DNA of 64,000 bases from Nemertoderma westbladi (lineage: Eukaryota; Xenacoelomorpha; Nemertodermatida; Nemertodermatidae), in contig JAUCBJ010000765.1 in NCBI GenBank assembly GCA_032718475.1, positions 1 through 64,000 on the forward strand, read 5' to 3'. Of this stretch, positions 52,803 through 64,000 are shown in pieces (positions within the stretch are counted from its first letter, which is position 1; each line of letters starts with the position of its first letter). Position numbers and translations under genes: made by a program. The notes under the pieces were generated by a model. It did no database searches, was not told the origin of the DNA, and worked only from the letters and a program-made list of their open reading frames with translations.

Positions 52803-55013
52803 TGTAGGAGGATAGCTCGCGATATTGGAAAGCATACTGGTTCGCCTTTATATAATGTAGTTTAAAGTTAAACGTCCCTGCCTGTAATAACCAGTCATTT
52901 TCTCCGCAATTAACTGTTTAGTTGTTTTAGCGGACATAACAAACCATTTTCTCCGCAATGTACCCTGTAGGTGTTTTAGCGGACATAACAAGCCATTTTA
53001 TGCCGCAATACGCCAAATACTCTAAATAGAGTGTAGTTTCAGATGACGAAATCTGTCAGCTGATTTGCTGTTGATGTGGAACTTTCTTTGTTCAGGCTCG
53101 CTCGACCAATCAGAGCGATTTTCATTTTATTTGCACAGAGGCCTACGGGAAAACGCGCAATGCATTACTGTCTTTGTTTACCTTTCTGAGCCTCAGAACA
53201 TCGACTTAGAAATTATTCTGTTCTTCGGTAGAAGTTTCAGACTTTGGCCAACATTAGACAGCTTTGATTACAAGAACGTAAATCTATTATCTGGCCACCA
53301 ACTGCACCTGATGAAACATCTCTGGCCATCAACTGCAAACTAAACTCTGCACCTGGCTGCACCTACCAACTGCGGTACCGGTACTACCGATACTGCACCT
53401 GTCAACTTGTCAACCGATCACCTGCACTGTGCAACAAACTGGTCAACTGGCTGACTATCACCGCATTATTTTACTTCTGTTTACTGTCTGTTAGGGGCCG
53501 TCCAAGTATGACGTCAGCACTTTAGGGGGGGGAGGGGGGTTGCAGTTGGGAAAATCTGATGACGTGCTGATGAGGGGAGGGGGTCAGCCAAAATCTGACG
53601 TCAGCATGTTCATTTATAGGTGCTAGAAGAGATATAGCAGAAGAGTAAATAGTTTGCCTATTTTAATTGTTCGAAGCCCCCGAAGGCCCGTAGCACGACC
53701 TTTTGTTTCAGTTACCAGTCACCATGTTTCAGTGATTAGGACGCGTGCTACTGGGGGTACTGCGGTACTGGGGTTGGCCTGAAAATGAAACATTAAGCCT
53801 AAGCTAATGATTGTTAGAGACTGCAGTACCGGTACCTCTACCGGTTCATATAGCTTATTAATATATTATTTTTTATAAATTATATTATTATATAGCTTAT
53901 TATATAGCTTATATTATATATTAGCTTATGTTTGTTTATTATCATTCATAAACTGCTGTCGCATCAGGTACAATTATGTAAATGATAGGCTATCCTACTA
54001 CAACTCTATACCTTCCTATATAGATAAGCTATGTAACTACAGCCAGCCCCCGTGCCCGCCCCCTCCAATGCAATATAATACCTCCTTTATCCTGCTGAAT
54101 AGTTTTATTATTCTTTTGCAATATTTGATAATTTATTCTTTCTTGGCATACACTTGACTAATTTAATTCGTGATTCGACATATGATTATAAATAATCTTC
54201 ATAATATAATAGTAATAGTTTAATACAACATTTTTTTAAATCTGATTTAGGGGGGGGGGGGGGGGGGGGTCAACGCCTATCTGATGACATCTGATTTAGG
54301 GGAGGGAGGGGGTCAACATTTTGGGGAAAAGTGCAGACGTCATACTTGGACGGCCCCTTATTAATGGTTATATGTTGATGGATATGTTGTTATATTTGGA
54401 GAATATCGATAAATAATCATAAAACCCCCCAATCTTCTTGATTACTAAAGGTTAGAGGGACCGGTTACCGGTAGCAATTGCGACTTACATTACAGTGGTT
54501 TTAGTGTGCATTAAATGCTATTTCATAATCCCTACATGTGTCAGTTGCTATCCTCCTTATATATGATCAAATTCAGTGACGGTCGGCAGATCAGTGTGAA
54601 ACAGTGTGAAGTCGTGTGTAGTAGTGTGACAGATAATAAAGCATCTCCTAAAGAATGCGCTATTTACGAAAATCAGTAGCCATCTCGTTGTGTTTAGTAT
54701 AAGTCATAACTCTGTTTATACTTAAAGCGCCACATCCTAAAGGAACTGTTAATATTTCCCCGAAAGTGAATAATATTGTCAGAGATTATATAGTAACGAT
54801 CAATCGAATAATACAGTAGGTCTGCAACGCAATAAGGTCAAAGCATCCGAATCCAGTCTCCCTTAACTGTGGGGGAATGATCGCGCATAGACTGGCTTCG
54901 GCTAATGTTACTTCATGTGCATTAAATAATTGTTATAGGCTAAAGTCGATTTATAAACAAGAGGACACCTAAAATTGGCAGGTTAAACTGCTAAAGGTCT
55001 GAAAGGGCGAACA
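52803..55013 (+). repeat. Element C 5' LTR, degraded and carrying a MITE
   Basis: Similar to the element A LTR throughout: GTTTTAGCGGACATAAC phrases, CCAATCAGAGCGATT, ATATATGAT...GACGGTCGGCA, and the end GGCAGGTTAAACTGCTAAAGG...GAACA at 55013. The start near 52803 (TGTAGGAGG) is less certain. The A-like sequence is split by the 864-bp MITE at 53494-54357. Confidence 0.65.
53494..54357. mobile_element. MITE with TTA duplication inside element C LTR
   Basis: Terminal inverted repeats of at least 20 bp: GGGGCCGTCCAAGTATGACG and its inverse at the right end. TTA duplications lie at 53491-53493 and 54358-54360. A second AAATCTGACGTCAGC-type block and a 20-nt G run (54250-54269) lie inside. There is no transposase. 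A TTA duplication suggests the PIF/Harbinger group, but this is tentative. Confidence 0.8.
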
Positions 55014-56885
55014 ATAATAGATTTCAGATTCTTTATTGCACCGTAGGCAATAAAGTCGAAGGTACCGGTCGAACGGTAAGCTGTAGGCCTAACTGCCCAA
55101 CTAACTGCCCGAACCGGTACTTACAGGTATACATCAGTATTATTCGATTTTGATAATTATATACCGGTAGGTCTTGATATTTAATCAGGGACGGCCGCCC
55201 TGGTTTTTTATTGGGATTTTACTTATTTCTGTCAGTTTTATTTATTTGTAAGTGTAATATTGAGCAGAAGGCGTGTAAGCCTGCTCAGATTGCATAAATA
55301 ATTTGTAGGCTGGATTGTTGTCTGACTGTTGTTAAGTCTGAAGAGATTGCAGTGTGTGTAGAGTGTATGTCCGATAAAGTACTAGTTAGGAAGGTGGGGG
55401 CATCCAGTGCTGTAAGGTAAATCCCCCCCCCCCCGAAAGAATAAGTCGTACTACTCGGTTAGAACGCCTACTAACTAACCATTTCGGAGTCTGCATATAC
55501 TGTAGTTTATTTGGGCTTGATAGTAGTCTGCCAGCGTTTGGTCTGTATTTTGTTTGTGTAGTCTGCATGGGTAGCATATTTATTTATTATTCAGAGTCTA
55601 TGCGAGTATTCGCAACATACATAACTCCCTAAGTTTATTCCTACAGTAATTGTGCTTGTTATACATACCGTTATAGTTAAATTAACCCCGCTACTACATC
55701 AGGGCTGCTTGGCGTAGGTAAAGACTGGTGATTTTATGATCTAGTCACTCCAGCAGATACCGTGGTTCTTTTGGCTGTTCAAGTATTTTTAAGTGCTGGT
55801 TATTTGTAGTATAAGTATTTGTAGCTAATTTAGGGTTTAGTGTACAATACTTTCCGAAGGTAATTAGTGTGTAGGCAGTATATTTGTGTTGTAAAGTGGT
55901 TAATAGGCACGTTAGCTCTGGTTGGCTGCGGTAATTAACTTCTAGGTAAGAACACTCCGGGTACATAACGTAGTACTTATAGAGCTGTACAGCTAAAGAC
56001 TATAAGTCGTTAGACGGTGGTATTTTCTCCTATTTGTATCCTGTCCGTTGTAATAACCAGAAATTCTAACCCTTGTTAGGCTGGTTTGTAGATTTCCTGT
56101 AAAATTACCCTAAAATTTGTAAGTGTAATTTTTGTGTTTATTTAGAGATTGTAATCTCAAACTGTAATTGTAAGTAATTTGTAGTGATAAGTAACTTAGT
56201 AAAGTAGAATTATTTGTTTTAGTGTCCAACAAGTAGCACTTCACTGAGAGCGTACAGCTTCTGTGTAGTGACTCCTTACCAGAAATAATAACATTTATTT
56301 CAAATATTGTCAAAAAACCCATTATAAGGGTATATATATATTATAAATCAACTCAAACCGATTTATAAAATAGTAGACCTGTCATACATCAATTAGGTCT
56401 TAATATCAGTTAGACTACTGCTTAATAACAGTAACAAAGTAAAGAAAAGTAACCCTAAAATTCAGAAATTCAGTTATTATAAAATAATTGACATACCGGT
56501 ATTTACAATAGGGTTATTATATTTATTTCTATAAATTTAAGCTGAAATTATATACCGGTATTCTGTAATTAATTCTAGTCTATAATCATACTTATATATA
56601 CTATAAGTGTATGCTGTATACCGGTATTTATAGTAGGCTCATTATATATATTTATATAAATTTATGCTGAAATTATATATCGGTATTCTGTGACAAACCC
56701 TAGTCTGTAATAATACTTATATATATACTATAAGTGTATACCGGTATTCTAATATATTATATATATATCGCGTTATATTGACTAACGATATCGGTAATTA
56801 ATTACTAGGATTACAGTTGATACTGAATTACTAGACTTGCTTTAACTGTCGTTATAGTAGTAGGCATTCAACTGTACAATCAAAC
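55014..56885 (+). other. Element C untranslated leader
   Basis: This is collinear with the leader of element A (same CAGTCTGCCAGCG, TAACCCCGCTACTAC, CACTTCACTGAGAGCG and TACCGGTATT phrases), but with only one copy of the 288-bp unit and of the 38-bp unit. A C run at 55425-55435 is present. No ORF. Confidence 0.65.
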
Positions 56886-59800
56886 ATGGCTGACACAAAG
56901 CAAACTCTGTCAGATAGTCTCCTAGAAAGAACAGTATGCGACTCCGACAGGAGTACCGAATGCTTGAGACCGAAGTTCAAGTCCCCTCCTACTGTAAGAA
57001 AGGTCATCCCTCCAGTAGTAGTATCAGATCCTAGGCTAGTAAAGCACCGTAGGTCTATCATAGGCACTCGGGCTCAAGTCAAGCGGGACCAAGAGGCAGC
57101 TGTTAAACAGCAGCAACACTCGAGCCGAGAACTTATTTCTCAGCGGCCCGATAGCTCCGGTAGTTCAGATACTGTAGAGTTGACACCCGAGCGCGGAGCA
57201 AAGATGGCAGAAGCAGTTTATTCGGATCCACTTCTCATTCTTCCTGAAGCCGTACTCACTAGAGTATTGATTGCGGTGGAGGAACATCAAATTGATTGGG
57301 CGAGAAGTAAGCGATCGACCAAGGACAGTTATGCGGGATACACAAAGGAGGAACTGAAGTCTATTGTCGAGATGCAATGGAACTTCCCCGGACCCGGACT
57401 CCCGTTTAACTTATCGGAAGCTGCCTGGGAGGACTTATACAGGATGGGAGTAGTAAAGGACACTAGAGATCCAGCTGTGTGGAAGAGGTCGGCAGCAGGA
57501 TATGTACAGGGATTCTTCAGCTCTTTGGAGCGATTAGAGGAACAACTGTTTCAACAACCCCAAGGACCTCAAGAGCAGGGAGAGCTGCTTTATCAAGTTC
57601 GAGAACGTATCCTAAGAATCAGACTAATCCTATCGGCATATGAGGAAGCCTCGAAAAGAAGCCAAGACACGTCGTTGCAAGTTGCCGTAAAGACTTGGTT
57701 CCAACGGGTGAGCCTTAAAGTTCAAGGAACATCCCAATGGAAAATTCAGCTAACTGAGCGCTCAACCCACGGAGAATCAACAGACGCTACCTTTTCTCAA
57801 GTGGAAAGCGAAGCAACATTGGAGAAGAAGAATGAAGTCTTCTCAGAAGAAGGACGCTATTGACATCTATCTGTCGGACTATCAACGATTTATAGGTGAC
57901 AAAGAGTTGAGCAGACAGCTGGCTGGACTTCACCCTACTAGTGAAGGAGCCAAATTTGTGTTAGACGCATTAGATGCGGAAATGTTAGTCGCAGAGCAGG
58001 CTAAATTTGATGAAAGCATCCTCCTCGCTAGGGAACAGGAAGAACAATTAAAGAAAAAACGGATAGAAGACAGAAAGGTAGCAGCAGCGGCAGCGGCAGA
58101 AGTTCAAAGAAAGGCGGCAGCTGCAGCGGCAGCGGCAGAAGCTGAAAGAAAAGCGGCAGCGGCAGAGGCAGAGGCTGAAAGAAAAGCGGCAGTGGCAGCG
58201 GCAGAGGCAGCGGCAGCGGCAGTGGCAGAAGCAGAAAGAAAAGCGTCAGCGGCAGAGACAGAAGCTGAAAGAAAGGTAGCAGCGGCAGAAGCGGAAAGAA
58301 AAGCGGCAGAGGCAGTGGCAGCAGCAGAACGGAGGGCATCTGAAGAGACAGTCCAACTAGAGTTGGAAAATCTTCAAGAGAAGCAAGATTACTTCAATAA
58401 ACAAAGAACAGCTAAGTATATGCAGATGATAAGTCGATCTACTCCCAAGAGACAGGGATTTACATCATCTGATGAAGGCGATACAACAGATCCTGAAGGC
58501 GGAGGAAATAGATCTCGTTCCAGCAGACGTAGAAGAACGCCTCACCATCATAAATTGCCTAATTTGCCCCCAGCTGTGAGAAGGCAACTAGCTAGTGCAG
58601 ACTTAGGTAGTACAGAACCCACAGACCAAATTATTAGAGTAGAAAGACTCCCTACTATAGTAGATGAGCCTGAAATAATTAGGCCTGTTCTCGAAGCCAC
58701 CCCTTCTGTGATAGAGACCCCTGTACTTCCAGAACCTAACTCTAAATTCCCTTTGCACAGTACTAAACTACCTGTACCCAGTAGGACTGTTCCAGAGTCA
58801 ATTCCAGTCCTGGACGCCAAGCGAGACATTAACGATTTATCGCCCGTCGTCCCTCGTCTACCCGCTACTATGTTGGTGGCTCCCGCTTCGGCGGTAGAGT
58901 GGGTGGATGAGGGACGGCGGGAGATGGGCCTCCTGCTCGGGCAGCTGACGGAACACCGTTTGTGTTCCTCTCAACAGGTCCGGGAGATGGAAGGGACTGT
59001 TCAACAGTTAAAGGGAACAGTCAGAGAGGGTAGGTTAGAGTTGCAAGAAGTGCAGCAGAGTATCGCGTTAGAACGCGATAAATTAGTAAATATACAAAGG
59101 GGTATAACACCACCCCCTGTAACAATGTGTCAACCTGTTAGGTCTGAAGTATTTCATGCGCAAGGTGTGGAGCCTACACGCATCTATACTGCTAGTGAAG
59201 TAGAAACTCCTATAGTAAACCCTATTAAGGGTAACGATAAACCTGTTGATAATGATATTCCATATAGACCTGATCATAATCCGAGAAATTTATATACCGA
59301 TAACTCGATATTGAATAATACGATGGCCCAAGAAAGTTTTACGCGTCAAATGGCTAGAACCGAAGCCCGTCAAGCGGTAAAGGTGGGAGAGATCGTCAAG
59401 TTCAATGGAGATGAGATGAAATGGTTACCTTTTAATGAATATTACAAAGATAACATACAGAACTCTGTGCTATCTAACGGAGAGAAACTTAGATTCCTCA
59501 TCGAGTGCTTGGAAGGATCTCCCAAGTTAATGGCGTTAAAGTTTATTGGACATCCAGATGGATTAAGACAAGTTTGGGATACACTAAACATCAGGTATGG
59601 TAATAGGAATAACATAGCTAGGTATTTGTATGCGAAATTGGTAGCGCCACGAAAGTTTCATAGCAGCGGGATTATAGAATTTTCCGATGAGATCCAAGAG
59701 ATTTGTAGACAATTAGATTGGCTAGGTAAGTCTCATGAGTATCAGAGTTCTATGGTTATTGGAGCTGTAGCATCTACCTTGCCAAAGGGTGGAGTAGGTA

Positions 59801-60459
59801 CTCGTTGGGACAAACGAGTTCTATATATGATGGAACAACAACGAAGAGACCCTACCATGGCTGATCTCATGTCATTCTTAGATGGAGAGGTAAAATTACA
59901 GCTCCTAAAGCAGTCCAGAGAGAAGACACTGGAAAATAAGGTAAGTGAAAAACCCGTTTCTAGGAGAAAGGTAACACCAGTGTGTTATACAGACGACGGC
60001 GAAAGCCAGACCTCTCAAGAGGATAACAATGGGAAAGACACCGAAAGATCTTACTATGTCAACAAAGCGCCTAAAGGCGTAAGTAAATTTAAGTCTCGAA
60101 CCAGTGATAGGAGAGAACAGGTAACAAAAACTCCTCCTACGTCTCCCAAGAGAGTTCATGGAAGAAAGCCCGAGGAAAGAACGAGTGTGCACAACATTAC
60201 CCAAGGTAAAGTAAGTAACATCAAACCAAAATGTGCATTGTGCGACGGGCACCACCGTTTAAGTGTGTGTGATGAATTCTTAAAGAAATCCCTAAAAGAT
60301 AGACGTGATGTCATGTGGGATAAGCGGTTATGTTATAATTGTCTCAGACAAGGACACCAATGGCGAACCTGTTATTCCGATGCGAGGTGTGCTAAGTGCG
60401 GCGCGAAACATCATATCTTGTTGCACACGAATTTGAAAGAAACAGCCCGAGTCAGGTAA
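56886..60459 (+). pseudogene. gag: Element C gag, frameshifted
   Basis: It starts at an ATG in CAAACATGGC, equivalent to the element A start. 56886-57863 encodes 325 residues, including a region of about 170 residues (SDPLLILPEAVLTRVL to TQLTERST-like) that element A lacks. A frame change near 57845 leads into 57832-60459 (875 residues). That part has an Ala/Glu/Arg coiled coil (58020-58340), the gag core with KFNGDEMKWLPFNEYY, and zinc knuckles CALCDGHHRLSVC and CYNCLRQGHQWRTC. The frame is lost again at about 60435 within the last knuckle region. The product would be a nucleocapsid-capsid precursor. This copy cannot make it in one piece. Confidence 0.82.
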
Positions 60460-61380
60460 GTGAGTCCGAACTATATGTCCAATTCAGTGATGTGAACGAC
60501 ACTGACCAAAGTTCTGAGATGGAAGGATTCTACACGGACGAATTCTCCGACGAAAACGAATCCTGTTATCTAATAAACACCGCGGTGTATCGAGCGCTTA
60601 CGTATGAGACTGAAACCGATAACGAAGCGCACCCGGCTATTCCTGACCGACAACCATCTTGGAAAGCACCAACTTCCAACGTCGGAATCCTGGAATTCCC
60701 TGTAGTTCAGCTAAGAGTCCATGGATTGAGTAAGAGTTTTATAGTCAACGCACTCCTGGACTCCGGCAGCACAGGAACGTTCATCGATAAAGAACTAGCC
60801 AGACATCTTCACAAGACATCTTTGCAGGACAACCCAAGTTCCGAACTAAGTTGAACCTTTCAGGAATTATGCAGGTTTGGAAATCTACAGTAGCTACAGA
60901 CTACTATTTAGGTGCGTTGTCCACTCCCCAAGACGAACTAGGAGAACACAGTATAAGGTCAGTAAAAATGGTGGCGATAAAGAACTTTGCTACCAGCCAA
61001 GTAGAACCTTACAACTGGGATGAAGACGATTTTACCCAGCAACATAATATCCCTAGATTCAACACAGACTACCCAGGGGTGCAAATTTTAATTGGCCAAA
61101 ATGCGCATGAGGCACTTGAGACACTAGAGAAACGACCTGCTCGACCGCAACCATTGCTAACTTATGCGGGAAGAACTAGAGTAGGTTGGTACTTCACTGG
61201 ACCTTCCCGTAGAACGCTCATGGAAAGATTACCCACTGAACAAGTGCACCATGGGAAGAAGAAATCAGTGAGGGAGAAATCACACCTGAGGGAACACCAT
61301 ACTCCTCAGATAACGACGATATTACTCAGCTATTTGACGACGAAAATACGGTAGACCTCCTCACTGAAAGTGAAGCTTGG
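60460..61380 (+). pseudogene. Element C protease region, frameshifted
   Basis: The frame over 60396-60854 carries the acidic linker and the protease motif LLDSGSTGTFIDKELA. A small insertion relative to element A near 60810 changes frame. 60851-61354 continues with SGIMQVWKS, QILIGQNAHEALE and GWYFTGPSRRT. The following DNA keeps gag-pro-like coding to about 61380 and then switches to Penelope-like sequence. No RT of this element is present. Confidence 0.75.
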
Positions 61381-61601
61381 AGAAACCAAGTGCACCTTTG
61401 CCATGCAAATGCAAATTACCTGCAAATCGCAGGAGCACCTATGGGCGGTCACCACAGTAGTGATTATTCTATAATCAGTTCGTACAAAGTACTCAAGAGG
61501 GCGATAACTATTTCGCTACGGACTCCTTCATTCTTTCGTACTCTGGTGGATGATGTTTCGCCATTAACGATGAGCGACTAACTGATGAGCATTTCGAGTT
61601 C

Positions 61602-62039
61602 ATGAAGATTGCATTCAACTCAACGTGCAGGAATTTATATAATAGTGATGCCATCCAATTTACAATGGAGTACTCCCATGCTAGTGTCGACTACCTCGAT
61701 CTAACGATAGCTGCTAATGCCTACACCCTTAGAACTCGTTTATTTAGAAAACCAATGGCTAATAAACTACCTATTATGTACTCTAGTTTCCACCATAAAC
61801 CTACGTTACGGGCAGTGGTGAAATCGGAAATTTTGCGTATTCGCCGTTTAACTGACTCAAACCATTTGTTCACATGTTATAAACACCAGTACCTCGAGTT
61901 GTGTGAGAACCGAGGCTATCCGCTGGATTTCCTCCTCTCCCTCCATGCATCAAACCCAACACCTCTTGGTCCAGTGCCGATCACGCAGCAGCCGTCTTTA
62001 CCAACAGAGGGGATAGTCCATCAGCACCCCAAAATTTGA
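61602..62039 (+). pseudogene. Penelope-like RT thumb region
   Basis: 145 codons include ASVDYLDLTIAANAYTLRTR, LFRKPMANK, YSSFHHKP and ILRIRRLTDS. These match the 'FLDL-I ... T-LYRKPT ... S-HP ... R-RRI' pattern downstream of the Penelope-like catalytic domain. It ends at a TGA, and the next open frame begins after a short gap containing a 43-bp tandem duplication. Confidence 0.65.
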
Positions 62040-62162
62040 ATAAGACTACATCGAATGGGCCAAAATACACCTCTATATATCTCCCTACGACCCCACAGTT
62101 CCTGCCTGTCCTAGCGCCCGTTATCCGCAAATATAATGCTGACTTGCGTTCGCTAGGTATTA

Positions 62163-62711
62163 GTGTCCAAACGGTCCCGCGTAACCTCCCAGCCTTTAGG
62201 TATTAGTGTCCAAACGGTCCTGCGTAACCTCCCATCGTTAGGTAAACTGTTGATCACCAAGTCCGAGCCAACTCTGCCTCTTGGTAATCACTCTTGCAAT
62301 GGGCCTCGTTGCAAATGCTGCTCGGCCGTTCTAGACCAGCGCCGGACACCATGGGGTGACCCCATTCATGGGAGATTTAACTGCAAATCATTTAATGTGA
62401 TATATTTTATCAAATGTAAACTGCATCCACACTTGTGGTATCTCGGCCAGACAGAACAGCGTTTACATGAGCGCCTCCGAGGTCACCGTAGTGCCATAAA
62501 TGACGCAGCTGGCAAGGGGCTAGGAGTCGATTTATCGAGTCCTGAAGTCTTGCTACTGCAACACTTTGTTATTTGTGGGATCGGTGCGCTCAATATTACA
62601 TGTTCTAAAAGGTTTACTAACCACGAGCGTAGGATTCATTCTGAAGCGGTTCTAATTAACTTGCATCGCCCCCCACTTAATACTGTAGTTCCCCGTATTG
62701 GTCTGTACTAA
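62163..62711 (+). pseudogene. Penelope-like GIY-YIG endonuclease domain
   Basis: 182 codons hold a Cys-rich segment (CNGPRCKCC), then VIYFIKC and WYLGQTEQRLHERLRGHRSAI, the GIY-YIG core with the conserved Arg, and a C-terminal block ERRIHSEAVLINLHRPPLN. In Penelope-like elements this nuclease nicks the target to prime reverse transcription. TAGGTATTAGTGTCCAAACGG occurs at 62154 and 62197, a 43-bp tandem duplication that shifts the frame relative to the RT part. The listed start is not an ATG. The domain itself looks complete. Confidence 0.75.
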
Positions 62712-63578
62712 AACATGTGGACTTTGTTTTGTATATTCTACTTAGGATTTTGTATTAATCAGTTTGGTTTATTTTATATCTTATTGTTTTGCTAACTATG
62801 TGGCTCGCCCCACATGCCCGTCTTTATGATAATTTCAACTCCAGTCATACAGCTGCTATTTGCTTTTTGCATAGCTGGCCCCTCTGGATATTTACCCTAT
62901 GGCGTAGTTAGTATTACTCAATCATTCTGTTTGTTTTATTTAATTAAATTTAAAGATTTTATTACTGCTTTTATTTCTGAGGTTTTTTTTACATGTTTTT
63001 TTTATATGTTTTTATACACATGTCATTCGTATACACTATATCACTGTTGTTTTATTATTTTATTAGCCTTTATTTGTTTTTATAGATATTCTACTTAATA
63101 GCAGGATAGGGTACACCATTGGTTTAGTTTTTATTTACTGTTAATTTTTAAAAGTTTTTAACATTTTAATACCTTTATTTTAAATTTTGATTTGAGTTAG
63201 TTTTGGTGCATTATGAATTTCCGATATAATTTCAAACCATGCTCAACTTCTTCTACCGGTCTGCCACTTTACACAGCTAATATCTTTATTAAAATAGTCA
63301 TAACTACTGTACACTATACAGTACCATAACGGTATCGGTTTTGTATATATCTTTGAAGGTTTTGAATTGGTTGTTTTAGTTAAATTATATTAATATTGTG
63401 TTTAAAATAATATACCACTGAAGACGCGCGGGAAGCGTGAAATAGCTACTGTATATGGTAAACTAACAATATTTTATATAAGCCGTGGCTCAAGACCCTT
63501 ACTCGTCATTAATATTTATAATTTGAGTATGCTTACGCCACGAAAGGCATCGTTCCATTACATTAACTCACTTGATAT
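62712..63578. other. AT-rich 3' tail of the Penelope-like element and spacer
   Basis: GTGGCTCGCCCCACA at 62800-62814 is the inverse of the TGTGGGGCGAGCCAC core of the repeats at 33857 and 39579. The open frame at 62814-63098 is hydrophobic but AT-driven and not supported. Otherwise nothing is recognised. Confidence 0.35.
63413..63460 (+). ncRNA. Possible degenerate hammerhead ribozyme
   Basis: CTGAAGA at 63418-63424 is followed by CGC...GCG and GAAA at 63439-63442. TACCA before it can pair with TGGTA at 63456-63460. This is the outline of the small hammerheads reported in Penelope-like elements. One extra base before GAAA and a two-pair stem III make activity doubtful. Confidence 0.25.
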
Positions 63579-64000
63579 TTTTACTAAGAGTTCCCTCTAT
63601 CCACTGCTATTTTTACTAAGAGTTCCCTCTATCCACTGCTATTTTTACTAAGAGTTCCCTCCATCCACTGCTATTTTTACTAAGAGTTCCCTCTATCCAC
63701 TGCTATTTTTACTAAGAGTTCCCTCTATCCAATGCTATTTTTACTAAGAGTCCCCTCTATGCACTGCCAATAAGAGTTCCCTTTATCCTCTGCTATTTTT
63801 ACTAAGAGTTCCCTCTATCCACTGCTATTTTTACTAAGAGTTCCCTCTATCCACAGCTATTTGTGCTAAGAGTTCCCTCTATCCAATGCTATTTTTACTA
63901 AGAGATCCCTCTATCCACTGCTATTTGTGCTAAGAGTTCCCTCCATCCACTGCTATTTTTACTAAGAGTTCGCTCTATCCACTGCTATTGTAAGCGGATT
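63579..64000. repeat. 32-bp minisatellite
   Basis: ACTAAGAGTTCCCTCTATCC plus ACTGCTATTTTT repeats with a 32-bp period from 63583 to the window end, about 13 copies. Single-base variants and a few shortened units (for example near 63770) occur. The array continues beyond the window. Confidence 0.95.

Larger units (their letters stand above)
52803..61380 (+). mobile_element. Element C: degraded BEL/Pao element of the element A family
   Basis: LTR, leader, gag and protease run in the same order as element A, and many blocks are nearly identical in sequence. The coding region is broken by frameshifts near 57845, 60435 and 60820. RT, integrase and the 3' LTR are absent; at about 61380 the sequence changes to a Penelope-like element. 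Either that element interrupted C or a deletion joined them. Confidence 0.8.
61381..63460 (+). mobile_element. Truncated Penelope-like element
   Basis: RT motif remnants appear first: YLQIAGAPMGGHHSS (motif B style, near 61416-61460) and RTLVDDV (motif C style, near 61540), in shifted frames. The thumb-like region and a GIY-YIG endonuclease follow, then AT-rich 3' DNA. The 5' part of the RT is missing. Boundaries are approximate. Confidence 0.72.

Noticed and set aside
62814-63098. Hydrophobic 94-codon ORF after the Penelope-like endonuclease
   Set aside because: It is T-rich DNA that generates Phe/Leu/Ile codons, with no start context or similarity.
63579-64000. CRISPR-like array
   Set aside because: The 32-bp units are head-to-tail without unique spacers, in a eukaryotic context.

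Overview
The window is metazoan nuclear DNA, probably from an aquatic invertebrate. It is AT-rich, dense in transposons, and rich in TACCGGTA and TAGGCCTA words and in long G/C homopolymer runs. It holds one clear host gene, an uninterrupted choline-transporter-like (SLC44A1/CTL1 type) coding sequence at 45230-47176. Species cannot be named from the sequence. I saw no prokaryotic operon, tRNA, rRNA or CRISPR array.

Layout. 1-480: two LINE reverse-transcriptase scraps in opposite orientations. 881-31903: element B, a minus-strand BEL/Pao LTR retrotransposon of about 19.06 kb once its insert is removed. It has 2.2 kb LTRs, a CACCC target duplication, gag-pro, RT-RNase H, integrase and a very large third ORF of unknown function. 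Inside the left LTR of B sits element A (2996-14949, plus strand, 1272-bp LTRs, ATGGA duplication), another BEL/Pao element. A has an open gag-pro frame, lacks RT and most of integrase, and keeps a decayed relative of the third ORF. The right LTR of B preserves the empty site, so the order of events is host, then B, then A.

31904-39220: the sequence B landed in, all plus strand. It consists of a PHD finger, an OTU-type cysteine protease domain and a Mutator-like (MULE) transposase, all broken by frameshifts and by MITEs. 39220-45229: repeats, including a 1875-bp hAT-like non-autonomous element with a perfect 8-bp duplication, and a partial second copy. 45230-48165: the SLC44-like gene. 48165-52800: AT-rich, mainly non-coding, with a 48-bp minisatellite and poly-C runs.

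52803-61380: element C, a degraded relative of A whose 5' LTR carries a TTA-flanked MITE. 61380-63460: a 5'-truncated Penelope-like element (RT motif remnants plus a GIY-YIG endonuclease). 63579-64000: a 32-bp minisatellite running off the window.

The most unusual signals are four. (1) Element B has a 1235-codon third ORF in the env position, with zinc knuckles and no membrane segment. (2) A 16-nt palindrome close to CAAACCCGCGGGTTTG recurs eight times across B, in all three reading frames and in non-coding spacers. (3) Consensus 5' splice-site words (GGTAAG) are strongly enriched on the sense strand of gag-pol in B and in part of A. (4) PHD, OTU and MULE domains are collinear. All alignments, counts and domain calls were made by eye.
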